In this document: in pieces, positions 36,831 to 45,027 of the stretch
Layout: every line of letters starts with the position of its first letter
Position numbering within the stretch: the stretch's first letter is position 1
NCBI GenBank assembly: GCA_016699835.1
Contig: CP064987.1
Coordinates: forward strand, 1,426,001-1,490,000
Source: Phycisphaerales bacterium
GTDB taxonomy: Bacteria > Planctomycetota > Phycisphaerae > Phycisphaerales > UBA1924
Direction: 5' to 3'
Length of the DNA: 64,000 nucleotides
Notes under the pieces: model-generated
The model's input: the letters and a program-made list of their open reading frames with translations, nothing else
The model's database searches: none
What the model was told of the DNA's origin: nothing
Position numbers and translations under genes: made by a program

Positions 36831-37139
36831 CTAGTGCTTCTTGGATTTCAGTTCCTTGTAGTCACGCAGTTGTCGCTCGCCCTTTTCCACCACGATGTCG
36901 ATCGCCGCGTACACGTCGGCGGCCTTGGCGTGGGAGATAAAGTCATCGTGGTGCTCAACGTCGATGATCAGTTCCACGTCGAAATCGCCGTGGTGTGCCG
37001 CGTTCACCTTGCTCACGGTCAGCGAGATCGACTGCACCGCGTTCTCGAAGTACTTCGTCAACTTTCCGGCCTTGCCCTCCGCGTATTGGCGGATGGCGTC
37101 GGTCACCGGCACGTTGCGACCCACCACGTCGATGCGCAT
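36831..37139 (-). CDS. hpf: Ribosome hibernation promoting factor (short HPF/RaiA)
   Basis: 102 residues. The whole protein is the HPF/YfiA fold: MRIDVVGRNVPVTDAIRQYA, KLTKYFENAVQSISLTV, then AAIDIVVEKGERQLRDYK and a lysine-rich end (KELKSKKH). It binds the 30S subunit in slow growth and protects inactive ribosomes. It lacks the dimerising C-terminal domain of long HPFs. GGAGGGA lies about eight bases before the ATG. The hpf-ptsN-HPr order resembles the rpoN-distal cluster of many bacteria, although rpoN is absent here. Confidence 0.92.
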   Translation of the reverse strand: MRIDVVGRNVPVTDAIRQYAEGKAGKLTKYFENAVQSISLTVSKVNAAHHGDFDVELIIDVEHHDDFISHAKAADVYAAIDIVVEKGERQLRDYKELKSKKH

Positions 37140-37326
37140 GCTGCACGTCCCTCCATGAAGACCGACGCCCCCGCGACCCGGCGCGGGACATCGGCGTGGT
37201 CCATCATAGTGGGTTTGTGGAGGCTGTCCCGCCCGACAAGGGGGCGGCCCTTCCTCATGATCGCCTCGGTCGTGAGCCCTCCGGGTGATCGCCGAGATGG
37301 ATGGGAGTCGAGCCATGCTCGATCAA

Positions 37327-37400
<74 letters not shown>

Positions 37401-37502
37401 TCGTCGCCCGGTCACGCCGGACGGGGGAGGAGTGTACGCCCCGGTCGGCGGGGTGTCATCCGCCACGCCAACCCTCATCTGACGGGCTTTGACAAGGCCC
37501 CA

Positions 37503-38462
37503 TCACCCCCTGGGGTGGAACTTCCGATGGATGCTCTTGAGGCGGGCCTTATCCACATGGGTATAGATCTGCGTCGTGGCGATGTCGGCGTGTCCGAGGA
37601 GTTCCTGGACCACCCGGAGATCGGCCCCGCCCGAGAGCAGGTGGGTCGCGAAACTATGGCGGAGCACATGGGGATGGACACCCCGCAACCCCGCGAGGCG
37701 CGCGTGGCGGGTCACGATGTTCCAGACCGCAACCCGCTCGAGCGGACGCCCTGTTCGTGAGAGGAGCACGCGCCCCTGATCGAGCCCTCGCCTCGCCAAA
37801 CCCGGGCGGCAGTCGGCGAGGTAGTGCTCCAAGGCCCGACGAGCCGGAAGCCCCACAGGCACCAGCCGCTGTTTGCTCCCCTTCCCCATCACCCGCAAGC
37901 ATCCGATCCCCACGACCCAGTCCGATGTCGAAAGCCCGGCAGCCTCGGAGGCGCGCAGGCCGCTCGCGTACATCAGTTCGAGCAGCGCCCGATCGCGCAG
38001 CCACAGCGTCGGCGTCGTTGCGGGAGTGTTCAGTTCGCTGGGTGAGGCGAGGAGCGCCGCGACCTGCTCGGGCGAGAGCACGTCGGGCAGGTTCTTCCAT
38101 CGCGTGGGTCGATCGAGAATCTCGGAGGGGTCCTCGGTCGTCAGTCCCGTGGCCCGCGCCCATCGGCAGAAAACGCGGATGGTCGCCATGTGCCGGATCA
38201 CGGTGGACGCCGCGTGCCCCCGGCGGGCCTTGAGTCCCTGGACGTGCTCGATGAGATCGCCCTCACTGATGGCCCAGGGGGTGATGCCCGCGGTGCCGCG
38301 CGATTCGATGAGATCCTGGAAGAGGTCGCGGAGGTCGCGTGAATAGGCCGCGAGCGTGTTGGGCGAGAGACCGCACTCGAAGGCGAGGAAGGCGCGGAAG
38401 CGCTCGAGCGCGCCGAGCGCCTCGGGCGAGACTTCCCCCACGACCTGGACCACGCTGCTCAC
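37503..38462 (-). CDS. xerD: Site-specific tyrosine recombinase XerD/XerC
   Basis: 319 residues. The N-terminal SAM-like domain (FRAFLAFECGLSPNTLAAYS) and the C-terminal catalytic domain are complete: R in MYASGLRASEAAGL, K in VMGKGSKQRLVP, HxxR in HPHVLRHSFATHLL, H in LLGHADIATTQIY and nucleophile Y in the same segment. The last block (TTQIYTHVDKARLKSIHRKF) is the XerD-type ending. It resolves chromosome dimers at dif with its partner. GTG 38462 is six bases after a TATACT element, suggesting a leaderless mRNA. It is not near the phage-type cassette and looks like the housekeeping enzyme. Confidence 0.92.
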   Translation of the reverse strand: MSSVVQVVGEVSPEALGALERFRAFLAFECGLSPNTLAAYSRDLRDLFQDLIESRGTAGITPWAISEGDLIEHVQGLKARRGHAASTVIRHMATIRVFCRWARATGLTTEDPSEILDRPTRWKNLPDVLSPEQVAALLASPSELNTPATTPTLWLRDRALLELMYASGLRASEAAGLSTSDWVVGIGCLRVMGKGSKQRLVPVGLPARRALEHYLADCRPGLARRGLDQGRVLLSRTGRPLERVAVWNIVTRHARLAGLRGVHPHVLRHSFATHLLSGGADLRVVQELLGHADIATTQIYTHVDKARLKSIHRKFHPRG

Positions 38463-38468
38463 GCGCGC

Positions 38469-38497
38469 AGTATACCGGGGGACGGCGTCGGTTGAAA
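38469..38497 (-). promoter_or_regulatory. xerD promoter, probably leaderless
   Basis: On the minus strand TTTCAA (38497-38492) and TATACT (38474-38469) are 17 bases apart, and GTG 38462 follows six bases after the -10. Confidence 0.5.
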
Positions 38498-38515
38498 CGA
38501 CCGAGAACACGAACA

Positions 38516-38545
38516 ACGCCCGGCATGGTCTCCCACGCCGGGCGT
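38516..38545 (-). terminator. Hairpin after flagellin 1
   Basis: ACGCCCGGC (38516-38524) and GCCGGGCGT (38537-38545) are perfect 9-bp arms with a 12-base loop, 39 bases past the flagellin 1 stop. The T run after it on the minus strand is weak (TTGTTC). Confidence 0.5.
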
Positions 38546-38583
38546 CTGGGTCAGAATCTCACGCGTCTCGTGCTTCTCGGGGC

Positions 38584-40095
38584 TTAGCCGAGGAGCTGCA
38601 GCGCCGCCTGGGGCGCCTGATTCGCGAGCGAGAGGATGTTGGTCGACGCGTTCACGAGGATCTGCGACCGCGTGAGCGACGCCGTCTCCGACGCGAAGTC
38701 CGCATCACGGATGACGCTCTCGGCGGCGGCGGTGTTCTCAATCGCGACACCCAGGCTTCGCACCGTGGCGCCGACGACGTTCTTCTGGAACGCGCCGAGT
38801 CGACCGCGGAGCGACGAGACCTGCTTGATGGCCTCGGCGACCACGTCCTGCGCGGCGGTCTTGTTCCCGTTCACGACGTTGTTCGACTTGCCCGACGCGA
38901 GCGTGTCGAGGAATCCGACGGCGCTGTTCCCCAACTTGCGTGCGGCGACGTCGATGATGCCGATGGAGACACGGCCGACGATGTCCACGCGGCTGGCGAG
39001 TTGGAAGTCGGCGCCTCCGCCGGTGATCAGGAACGCCGAGCCGGTGCCCACGTTGCCGAGGGTCTGGGCGTTGGTGTTGTTGAGCGTGAGTTCCACGTCG
39101 AGGAAGTCGGTGTTGATGCGTGCGGTCTTGCCCTTCGAGGTCGCCAGCACGCCGTTGATCGTCGCGCCGACGTCCTGGCCAGCGTCACGAACGGCGTTGG
39201 TCGCCGCCGCGAACTCGACCTGGCTGCCTGTGGTTGCGGCGGCGAAGTTCGTCGCCTGGAGGGTGTGGATGCCGCTCGTGCCGGCCGCGATGCCGGCCGC
39301 GTTCACGACCTTCACCGAGACGAACTCGTCGGACCCGAAGCCCTTGCTGTTGAGTTTGATGCCCGTGCCCGAGACCGTCGCCTGGATCCCCGTCACGTCG
39401 GTGAACGAGTTGATCGCGTCGCGGACGGCGCTCAGCGTGGTGCCTGTGGCGAAGGACAACTCGCGGCTGCCCTTGCTGCCGGCGATCTCGAGCACCAGCG
39501 AGGAGCCCGCCGTCAGCGCGAGGCTCGTGGCCCCGGCCGAGAGGAAGAGACCCGCCTGCTGGGCCGACTGGGTGACCTGGACATCGACCGCGAGGGACGC
39601 GCCGGAGTACTTGGCGCCGTTCACGCGGATGTCGGAGACACCGCTGACGATGCCGCTGGTCTTGAAGTCCATGTTGCCGTTGAGCAACTTGATGCCCTGG
39701 AAGTTGGTGGCGCTGGCGACGCGGTCGATCGTTTGCAGGATCGAGTCGATCTGCAACTGATTCGCGGCCTTCTCCTCGGCGGAGAGGCCGGCGCTGCTCG
39801 CCGACGCCGTCACCAGGCCCTGCAACTCGCTGAGGAGGCTCGAGACTTCCTGGAGCCCGCCCTCACCGATGTTGACGACCTGGTCGGCGCGCTCGGCATT
39901 GCCGACGGCCTGGTTGAGCGCCTTTTGCTCCGAGCGCAGGTTCTCGCTCGCGATCAGGCCCGCGGGGTCGTCCTTCCCGCGGGAGATGCGAAGACCGGTG
40001 CTCAGCCGCTCGAGCGCGCTCGAGAGGCTGGTGTTGTTTTGCGTCAGCACTCGCTGGGCAATCAACGACTGAACGTTCGTGTTAATCCGACTCAT
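38584..40095 (-). CDS. fliC: Flagellin 1
   Basis: 503 residues. The N-terminal D0/D1 (MSRINTNVQSLIAQRVLTQN; ALERLSTGLRISRGKDDPAG) and the C-terminal D1/D0 (IRDADFASETASLTRSQILV; LANQAPQAALQLLG) are complete. The variable middle (about 170-400) contains flagellin hook IN-like units with a TARINTDFLDVELTL segment. It is the closest relative of flagellin 2, which suggests duplication. GGAGGT in a TCACGGAGG block precedes ATG 40095. A sigma-28-like promoter lies about 185 bases upstream. It assembles outside the cell through the flagellar export gate. Confidence 0.95.
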   Translation of the reverse strand: MSRINTNVQSLIAQRVLTQNNTSLSSALERLSTGLRISRGKDDPAGLIASENLRSEQKALNQAVGNAERADQVVNIGEGGLQEVSSLLSELQGLVTASASSAGLSAEEKAANQLQIDSILQTIDRVASATNFQGIKLLNGNMDFKTSGIVSGVSDIRVNGAKYSGASLAVDVQVTQSAQQAGLFLSAGATSLALTAGSSLVLEIAGSKGSRELSFATGTTLSAVRDAINSFTDVTGIQATVSGTGIKLNSKGFGSDEFVSVKVVNAAGIAAGTSGIHTLQATNFAAATTGSQVEFAAATNAVRDAGQDVGATINGVLATSKGKTARINTDFLDVELTLNNTNAQTLGNVGTGSAFLITGGGADFQLASRVDIVGRVSIGIIDVAARKLGNSAVGFLDTLASGKSNNVVNGNKTAAQDVVAEAIKQVSSLRGRLGAFQKNVVGATVRSLGVAIENTAAAESVIRDADFASETASLTRSQILVNASTNILSLANQAPQAALQLLG

Positions 40096-40103
40096 GGAAA
40101 ATA

Positions 40104-40153
40104 CCTCCGTGACCCAATGTGCCGCGTCCGTCGCGGCGACGCGTGAGATCCGT
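40104..40153 (-). promoter_or_regulatory. CsrA-type sites in the flagellin 1 leader
   Basis: Three ACGGA motifs on the minus strand (40110-40106, 40131-40127, 40153-40149). The first is within TCACGGAGG, overlapping the Shine-Dalgarno sequence. CsrA prefers GGA in A(N)GGA contexts and blocks ribosome access; csrA and fliW are in the same locus. Confidence 0.5.
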
Positions 40154-40280
40154 CTCGCGAGCGACACCTTGTCGCTCACCGCGGCGAAGAACGAGCACTC
40201 GTTCCAGGCGCCGCGAGGGATCGCGTCGCCGCGAGCCCCGAGAACCAACACACTCGGAACGTCCGAGCATGTCGTTTGGC

Positions 40281-40307
40281 TTATCGGGGCGTCCCCAGCG
40301 CGGATTA
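40281..40307 (-). promoter_or_regulatory. Sigma-28 promoter of flagellin 1
   Basis: On the minus strand, TAAT (40307-40304), 15 bases, and CCCGATAA (40288-40281) match the FliA consensus TAAA-N15-GCCGATAA in 10 of 12 positions. The leader would be about 180 bases long. The 410-base gap 40096-40505 thus holds this promoter, the leader with CsrA-type sites, and the flagellin 2 terminator, but no gene. Confidence 0.65.
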
Positions 40308-40446
40308 AGTCGGACACTCCGAATTCCCCGGAATTCCGTCCCGGGCGTCACGAACCGCGCAAGACTCGCGCCCCTCACACCCTCACTCTGGGGTAGAAGC
40401 CATGCCAAACCTCGTTATCAGGACCTCAAGGCACCGCGCGCGCATG

Positions 40447-40475
40447 AAAACGCCCGGGTCAGGCGACCCGGGCGT
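40447..40475 (-). terminator. Intrinsic terminator of flagellin 2
   Basis: ACGCCCGGGTC (40450-40460) and GACCCGGGCGT (40465-40475) form an 11-bp stem with a four-base AGGC loop, followed on the minus strand by TTTTC. It lies 30 bases past the stop. Confidence 0.75.
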
Positions 40476-40505
40476 GAGTGAGATCAGACTCTCAGGCTCG
40501 TCGGA

Positions 40506-42008
40506 TTAGCCGAGGAGCTGGAGGGCCGACTGCGGCTGGCTGTTCGAGAGCGCCAGGATGTTGGTCGCGGAAGACACGAGGATCTGCGACCGGGTGAGGG
40601 CCGCGGTCTCGGTGGCGAAGTCGGCGTCGCGGATGACGCTCTGGGCCGCTGCTGTGTTCTCGATCGAGACGTTCAGCGAACGGATGTTGGCCCCGATGAC
40701 GTTCTTCTGGAACGCGCCCAGACGCCCGCGGAGCGAGGAGACCTGCTTGATGGCCTCGGCGACGACCGACTGGGCGTCGGTGAGGTTGCCGCTGACCACG
40801 TTGTTGGACTTGCCAGAGGCGAGGCTATCGAGGAAGCCGAGGCTCGAGTTGCCGAGCTTGCGGGCCGCGATCTCGGCGATGCCGAGCGAGACCTTGCCAC
40901 CGATGTCCACCTTGCTGGAGAGCTGGAAGTTTGCGCCGCCGCCGGTGATGGTGAGGGCGCTGACGCTCGAGAGGGTCTGCGAGGCGGTCGTGCCGAAGGT
41001 GAGTTCGACATCGAGGAAGTCGGTGTTGATGCGTGCGGTCTTGCCCGAGGAGGTCGCCTTCACGCCGTTGATCGTGGCGCCGATGTCCTGGCCCTGATCG
41101 CGGACGGCGTTGGTCGCCGCCGCGAACTCGACCTGGCTGCCGGCGACCGCGGTGGAGAAATCCCCTGCTGTGAGCGTGTGGATACCGCTCGAAGCGCCGG
41201 TGATGCCGCCATCGTCCACAACCTTCACCGAGACGAACTCGGCCGAGCCGAAGTCCTTGCTGACGAGCTTGATGCCCGTGCCCGAGACGGTCGCCTGCAC
41301 GCCCGTCACGTCGGTGAACGAGTTGATCGCGTCACGAACCGCGGTGAGCGACGTGCCCGACGTGAACGACAACTCACGGCTGCCCTTGCTGCCCGCGACC
41401 TCGAGCACGAGCGTGGAGCCCGTCCCGAGATCGAGCGCCGCGGCGCCGGCCGAGAGGAACAGACCGGCCTGCTGGGCCGACTGCGTGATCTGCGCGGTCA
41501 CGGCGAGGGACGAGCCCGTGAACTTCGCGCCGTTGACGCGGAAGTCCGTCACGCTCGACGAGATGCTGCTCGTCTTGAAGTTGAAGTTGCCGTTGAGGAG
41601 CTTGATCCCCTGGAAGTTGGTCGTGGACGAGATGCGGTCGATCGTCTGGAGGATCGAGTCGATCTGCAACTGATTCGCGGCCTTCTCCTCGGCGGAGAGA
41701 CCGGCGGAGCTGCCCGACGCCGTCACGAGCGACTGGAGCTCGCTGAGCAGGCCCGAGACTTCCTGGAGGCCGCCCTCGGCGATGTTCACGACCTGGTCGG
41801 CGCGCTCGGAGTTATCGACCGCGGTGTTGAGCGCCTTCTGCTCGCTGAGCAGGTTCTCGCTCGCGATCAGGCCGGCCGGATCATCCTTGCCGCGGTTGAT
41901 CTTGAGACCCGTGCTCAAGCGCTCGAGAGCGACGTTGAGGCCCGAGTTGTTCTGGCCCAGCACGCGCTGAGCGATGAGGGACTGGACGTTCGTATTGATG
42001 CGAGCCAT
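40506..42008 (-). CDS. fliC: Flagellin 2
   Basis: 500 residues. It shares both ends and most of the middle with flagellin 1 (MARINTNVQSLIAQRVLGQN; RLSTGLKINRGKDDPAGLIA; LRGRLGAFQKNVIGANIRSL; ending SNSQPQSALQLLG). The middle region again has IN-like segments (TARINTDFLDVELTFGTTAS). TCACGGAGGA is seven bases before the ATG. It has its own terminator and a sigma-28-like promoter, so each flagellin can be set separately. Divergence from flagellin 1 is spread over the whole central region. Confidence 0.95.
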   Translation of the reverse strand: MARINTNVQSLIAQRVLGQNNSGLNVALERLSTGLKINRGKDDPAGLIASENLLSEQKALNTAVDNSERADQVVNIAEGGLQEVSGLLSELQSLVTASGSSAGLSAEEKAANQLQIDSILQTIDRISSTTNFQGIKLLNGNFNFKTSSISSSVTDFRVNGAKFTGSSLAVTAQITQSAQQAGLFLSAGAAALDLGTGSTLVLEVAGSKGSRELSFTSGTSLTAVRDAINSFTDVTGVQATVSGTGIKLVSKDFGSAEFVSVKVVDDGGITGASSGIHTLTAGDFSTAVAGSQVEFAAATNAVRDQGQDIGATINGVKATSSGKTARINTDFLDVELTFGTTASQTLSSVSALTITGGGANFQLSSKVDIGGKVSLGIAEIAARKLGNSSLGFLDSLASGKSNNVVSGNLTDAQSVVAEAIKQVSSLRGRLGAFQKNVIGANIRSLNVSIENTAAAQSVIRDADFATETAALTRSQILVSSATNILALSNSQPQSALQLLG

Positions 42009-42013
42009 GCGAT

Positions 42014-42022
42014 CCTCCGTGA
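42014..42022 (-). promoter_or_regulatory. CsrA-type site over the flagellin 2 ribosome binding site
   Basis: TCACGGAGG on the minus strand. The bases CCGT just upstream pair with ACGG of the site (CCGT-TTC-ACGG), which puts GGA in a small hairpin, a form CsrA favours. Confidence 0.45.
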
Positions 42023-42156
42023 AACGGATTGAGGACTGAGTCGGGCGGACGATCCCCGACTCTCACACACGCCTTCCCGAAACGCTCGGGTCGGCGCTGG
42101 GGCGGCACGTTCCTTCGCCCGCCCCAAAGCCCGGGCACACGCCCAGGCCGCTCCAT

Positions 42157-42184
42157 CGATCGGCGTCCAACACTCTCGACCCTA
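42157..42184 (-). promoter_or_regulatory. Possible sigma-28 promoter of flagellin 2
   Basis: TAGG (42184-42181), 16 bases, GCCGATCG (42164-42157) on the minus strand. The -10 matches the consensus GCCGATAA in six of eight positions; the -35 is weak. The 322-base gap 42009-42330 holds this, the leader, and the flagellin 3 terminator; no gene is seen. Confidence 0.4.
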
Positions 42185-42271
42185 GTTCACACCACCACCA
42201 TGCTTGCACGCACAACGATCAGCACGATTGAACGCTCCGTGCCGCACGTGACTAATGCGCCGTCCACAACG

Positions 42272-42297
42272 AAAAAACCCGCGGCACAGGCCGCGGG
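42272..42297 (-). terminator. Intrinsic terminator of flagellin 3
   Basis: CCCGCGGC (42278-42285), loop ACAG, GCCGCGGG (42290-42297), followed on the minus strand by TTTTTT. It is a strong Rho-independent terminator 34 bases past the stop. Confidence 0.85.
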
Positions 42298-42330
42298 CTT
42301 CTCGGACATCAGTGGTTCTCGGTCGGTTCA

Positions 42331-43884
42331 CTACCCGAGCAACTGCAGCACGCTCTGCGATTGCTGGTTCGCCAGGGCCAGCGTCGAGATCCCCGCCGAC
42401 GACAGGATCTGGGCCCGCGTCAGTTTGCTCGTCTCGGCCGCGAAGTCAGAATCGCGGATCTGGGACTCGCTCGAGGAGAGGTTCTCGAAACTCGATTGCA
42501 GTGATCGGACGTTGGGGTCGAGCACGTTCTTTCCAAAGGCGCCCAGGCGCCCGCGAAGGATCGAGATCTCGTCGATCGCCTTGTCCAGAATGCTGCTCGC
42601 GACCGTGAAGTTTCGGTTCTGGAAACTGTTCGCGATGTCGTTGGTCTGCCCGCTCTTGATGCTGGACAGGAACTCCACCACGCCCCCGGTCAGTGTGCCG
42701 CCCAGATTTGTCGCGGCGACCGACTGGATGCCCAGGTTCGACTGCTGCAGGGCGTTGATATCGGGCCCGAGTTGGAACTGCGACCCGCCGCCGGTGATGC
42801 GGAACTCCGTCGGCGTCGCCCCCGGGAGCGTCGCGAGGTCTTCGGTCAGGAGCAGGCGCATCCCCAGCGGTCCGGAGTTCACCTGGATCTCCAGACCATT
42901 GCCCTTCGCGAGGTTCCCATTGACCAGGGCCGAAACGTCGCGTCCGATATCGTTGTCCGCGGTCGTCATCGCGCCGCCCGGACCCGTGAGCGCGGCCCAG
43001 GGGAATGGCGTTCCAGCGACGATCGGCTGGTCGTCCTCGAACTTGTACGTCTGCCAGAATCCGGTCGTCGGGCCGCCGAGTCGCTTCACGGAGACATACT
43101 CGTCCGTGCCGTAGCCGCTGGACTTGAAGACCAGGCCCGAGGCGGCGTTGTTGTTGATGAGTTCGGCCGTCACCCCGGTGAGCGAGGTGAGGTTGTTGAC
43201 CGCCTGGGCGACGTTGGCGAGAGACTGGCCCGAGGAGATCGTGATGACCTCGACGCCCTTGGCGCCGCGGACCTCGAGGTTGATCGCCGAGAGCGTGACA
43301 CCCGCCGGCGTCGTGTTCCCGTTGTAGTAGAGCGCGCCGACCTGGGCGGAGTTGATGACGTCGACGGTGACGGCGAGGTTGTCGGTCTCGAGGAAACTGG
43401 CGTTGTTGACCCGCGCCAGGCTGATCGCGCTGGCCCGGACTCCGGACAACTTGTAGTCGAGCGAGCCGTTGAGCAGTTTCAGCGAGCCGAACGACGCCGT
43501 GTTCGAGATCCTGGTGATCGAGTCGATCGCCGAGTCGATCTGGAGTTGGTTCGCGTCCCGCTCATCGCGCGAGTTCGCGCCGGAGTTTGCGGCCTCCACC
43601 ACCAGCGACTTGATCGAGTTCAGGAGGTCGTTGACCTCGGTGAGCGCCGCCTCGGTCGTCGAGATGACCGACCCGGCTCGCTCGCTGTTCTTGATCCCCT
43701 GGTTGACGCCCTGGATGTTCGATCGCAGGCGTTCGGAGATGATGAGCCCCGCGGGATCGTCGCTTCCGCGATTGATCCGCAGGCCCGTGCTCAGGCGTTC
43801 GAGCCTGAGATTCAACTCATTCTGCGTCTTGTCGAAGTTCGACTGCGCGATGACGCTCGCGATGTTCGTGTTGATGCGTGCCAT
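42331..43884 (-). CDS. fliC: Flagellin 3 (divergent paralogue)
   Basis: 517 residues. The ends are flagellin (MARINTNIASVIAQSNFDKT; RLSTGLRINRGSDDPAGLII; LTRAQILSSAGISTLALANQ, ending SVLQLLG), but the middle is unlike flagellins 1 and 2 (for example TTGFWQTYKFEDDQPIVAGT). The N-terminal motif SERLRSN, with a long SERAGSVISTTEAALTEVND helix, is also distinct. It lies directly after csrA and has no clear promoter of its own, so it may be expressed from the fliW-csrA transcript. Its leader has four CsrA-type motifs. It may form another part of the filament, such as the base. Confidence 0.95.
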   Translation of the reverse strand: MARINTNIASVIAQSNFDKTQNELNLRLERLSTGLRINRGSDDPAGLIISERLRSNIQGVNQGIKNSERAGSVISTTEAALTEVNDLLNSIKSLVVEAANSGANSRDERDANQLQIDSAIDSITRISNTASFGSLKLLNGSLDYKLSGVRASAISLARVNNASFLETDNLAVTVDVINSAQVGALYYNGNTTPAGVTLSAINLEVRGAKGVEVITISSGQSLANVAQAVNNLTSLTGVTAELINNNAASGLVFKSSGYGTDEYVSVKRLGGPTTGFWQTYKFEDDQPIVAGTPFPWAALTGPGGAMTTADNDIGRDVSALVNGNLAKGNGLEIQVNSGPLGMRLLLTEDLATLPGATPTEFRITGGGSQFQLGPDINALQQSNLGIQSVAATNLGGTLTGGVVEFLSSIKSGQTNDIANSFQNRNFTVASSILDKAIDEISILRGRLGAFGKNVLDPNVRSLQSSFENLSSSESQIRDSDFAAETSKLTRAQILSSAGISTLALANQQSQSVLQLLG

Positions 43885-43890
43885 GGCAAT

Positions 43891-43927
43891 CCTCCGTGAT
43901 CGCGCTCCGTTCGTCCGTACCTTCCGT
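43891..43927 (-). promoter_or_regulatory. Four CsrA-type sites in the flagellin 3 leader
   Basis: ACGGA occurs four times on the minus strand within 37 bases (43897-43893, 43910-43906, 43918-43914, 43927-43923). The last before the start is inside TCACGGAGG, the ribosome binding site. Multiple closely spaced GGA sites are typical of strong CsrA targets, such as hag of Bacillus. Confidence 0.6.
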
Positions 43928-43966
43928 TCGCGTGGACGCTTGTGTACCTCGGTTCAGCACCCCGCC

Positions 43967-44308
43967 TTAGGCCCCCGTGGCCTGCGACGGCGGACGGGAC
44001 GACCCGCCCTCCTCCACACTCGGCCTCACCCCGGACGTGCCCGCCGTCAGGCGCGACGCGCGCCCGACGCGGTTCCGCAGCGGCCCGGGCGAGATCGCGC
44101 CCGAGATCGCCCCGAGCGACCCGCTCAGGCGCGAGGCCTGCTCGTTCTCCGTCCGGATCGCCTGGTACACCTCCTTGCGGTGCACCGCGATCCGCGTTGG
44201 CGCGGTGATCCCGAGCCGTACCTTGTCTCCCCGAATGTCCACGACCGTGATCTCGATCTCGTCGCCGATCATGATCGTCTCGTCACGCTGTCTGGATAGC
44301 ACCAGCAT
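43967..44308 (-). CDS. csrA: Carbon storage regulator CsrA with long C-terminal tail
   Basis: 113 residues. The first 55 are classic CsrA (MLVLSRQRDETIMIGDEIEI, then VVDIRGDKVRLGITAPTRIA, VHRKEVYQAI), including the RNA-contacting L4-R6-R8 start and the R44-region GITAP block. After residue 60 comes a tail of about 50 residues, rich in Ser, Gly, Arg and Pro, that most CsrA proteins (61-75 residues) lack. It binds GGA motifs in mRNA leaders and is antagonised by FliW, encoded just upstream. AAGGAG precedes the ATG. It is followed by flagellin 3 in the same direction. Confidence 0.95.
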   Translation of the reverse strand: MLVLSRQRDETIMIGDEIEITVVDIRGDKVRLGITAPTRIAVHRKEVYQAIRTENEQASRLSGSLGAISGAISPGPLRNRVGRASRLTAGTSGVRPSVEEGGSSRPPSQATGA

Positions 44309-44428
44309 GGATCCGCTCCTTGAATCCCGTGTCGTCGGCCGGACCGGCCCGTAGAACCGCGTAGCACGCCGTAGCGCAAGGCGAGGATTCCGTTCCCGCC
44401 CGCAAGGTCTCTCTCGTCGATCCCAGAC

Positions 44429-44875
44429 TCAGGCCGACATCGCCCGAGCCGCCGCGCCCACACGCATGAGCGAGTGCCGCGTCGTCCAACGCTTCTCCGC
44501 GAGCACCATCTGCTCGCCCGACTTGCTGATCGTGTTGATCACCAGGGGGCCTTGCAGGTTGCCCGTCAACGTCTGATCCACCTTGTTCACAATCACAAAG
44601 ACCTGCGCGTCCTCCAGACGCTCAAGCCCCAGTTCCGACATCTGCTCCGGGCGGATCGGCACCGAGTACTCGGGCACGAACAGGCTCGGATCCGTCACGA
44701 CAAACGCCAGCGCCGGATCGTCCACCGACTGCAGCCAGAAGAAGCACGTGTCCTCCCCCGGCTCAAGCAGACAGAACCGGCGCCGATCCGAGAACCCAAG
44801 AAGCCCCTTGGGGAACTGGATCACGCGATCCTCCGCGATCTCGATCGTCCCGAAACGCGTTGTCCGAACCTCCAT
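44429..44875 (-). CDS. fliW: Flagellar assembly factor FliW
   Basis: 148 residues. FliW pattern: TTRFGTIEIAEDRVIQFPKG, LLGFSDRRRFCLLEP, FFWLQSVDDPALAFVVTDPS and, near the end, NLQGPLVINTISKSGEQMVL. FliW binds flagellin or CsrA alternatively, so that CsrA represses flagellin translation only when flagellin piles up. The start is ATG 44875 with GGAG seven bases upstream; the open frame continues upstream without homology. It lies between flgL and csrA. Confidence 0.94.
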   Translation of the reverse strand: MEVRTTRFGTIEIAEDRVIQFPKGLLGFSDRRRFCLLEPGEDTCFFWLQSVDDPALAFVVTDPSLFVPEYSVPIRPEQMSELGLERLEDAQVFVIVNKVDQTLTGNLQGPLVINTISKSGEQMVLAEKRWTTRHSLMRVGAAARAMSA

Positions 44876-45027
44876 AGTCCTGCTCCGCATATCTCGGCCC
44901 GCTTCCAAGCGTCCAAAGGACCGATCCCGCGGTGGGATCGGGCGACGTCCTGTCTCGCCGAAAGGCTCAGGCCGATGAGCCTTCGGGCGTATTCCGCCTG
45001 GCGAGGGTCTCCCCTTCGCCGGCATCG

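Noticed and set aside
37503..38462. Phage or mobile-element integrase
   Set aside because: The motifs and length are those of housekeeping XerD, and it is 23 kb from the capsid cassette, although it is near a tRNA gene.
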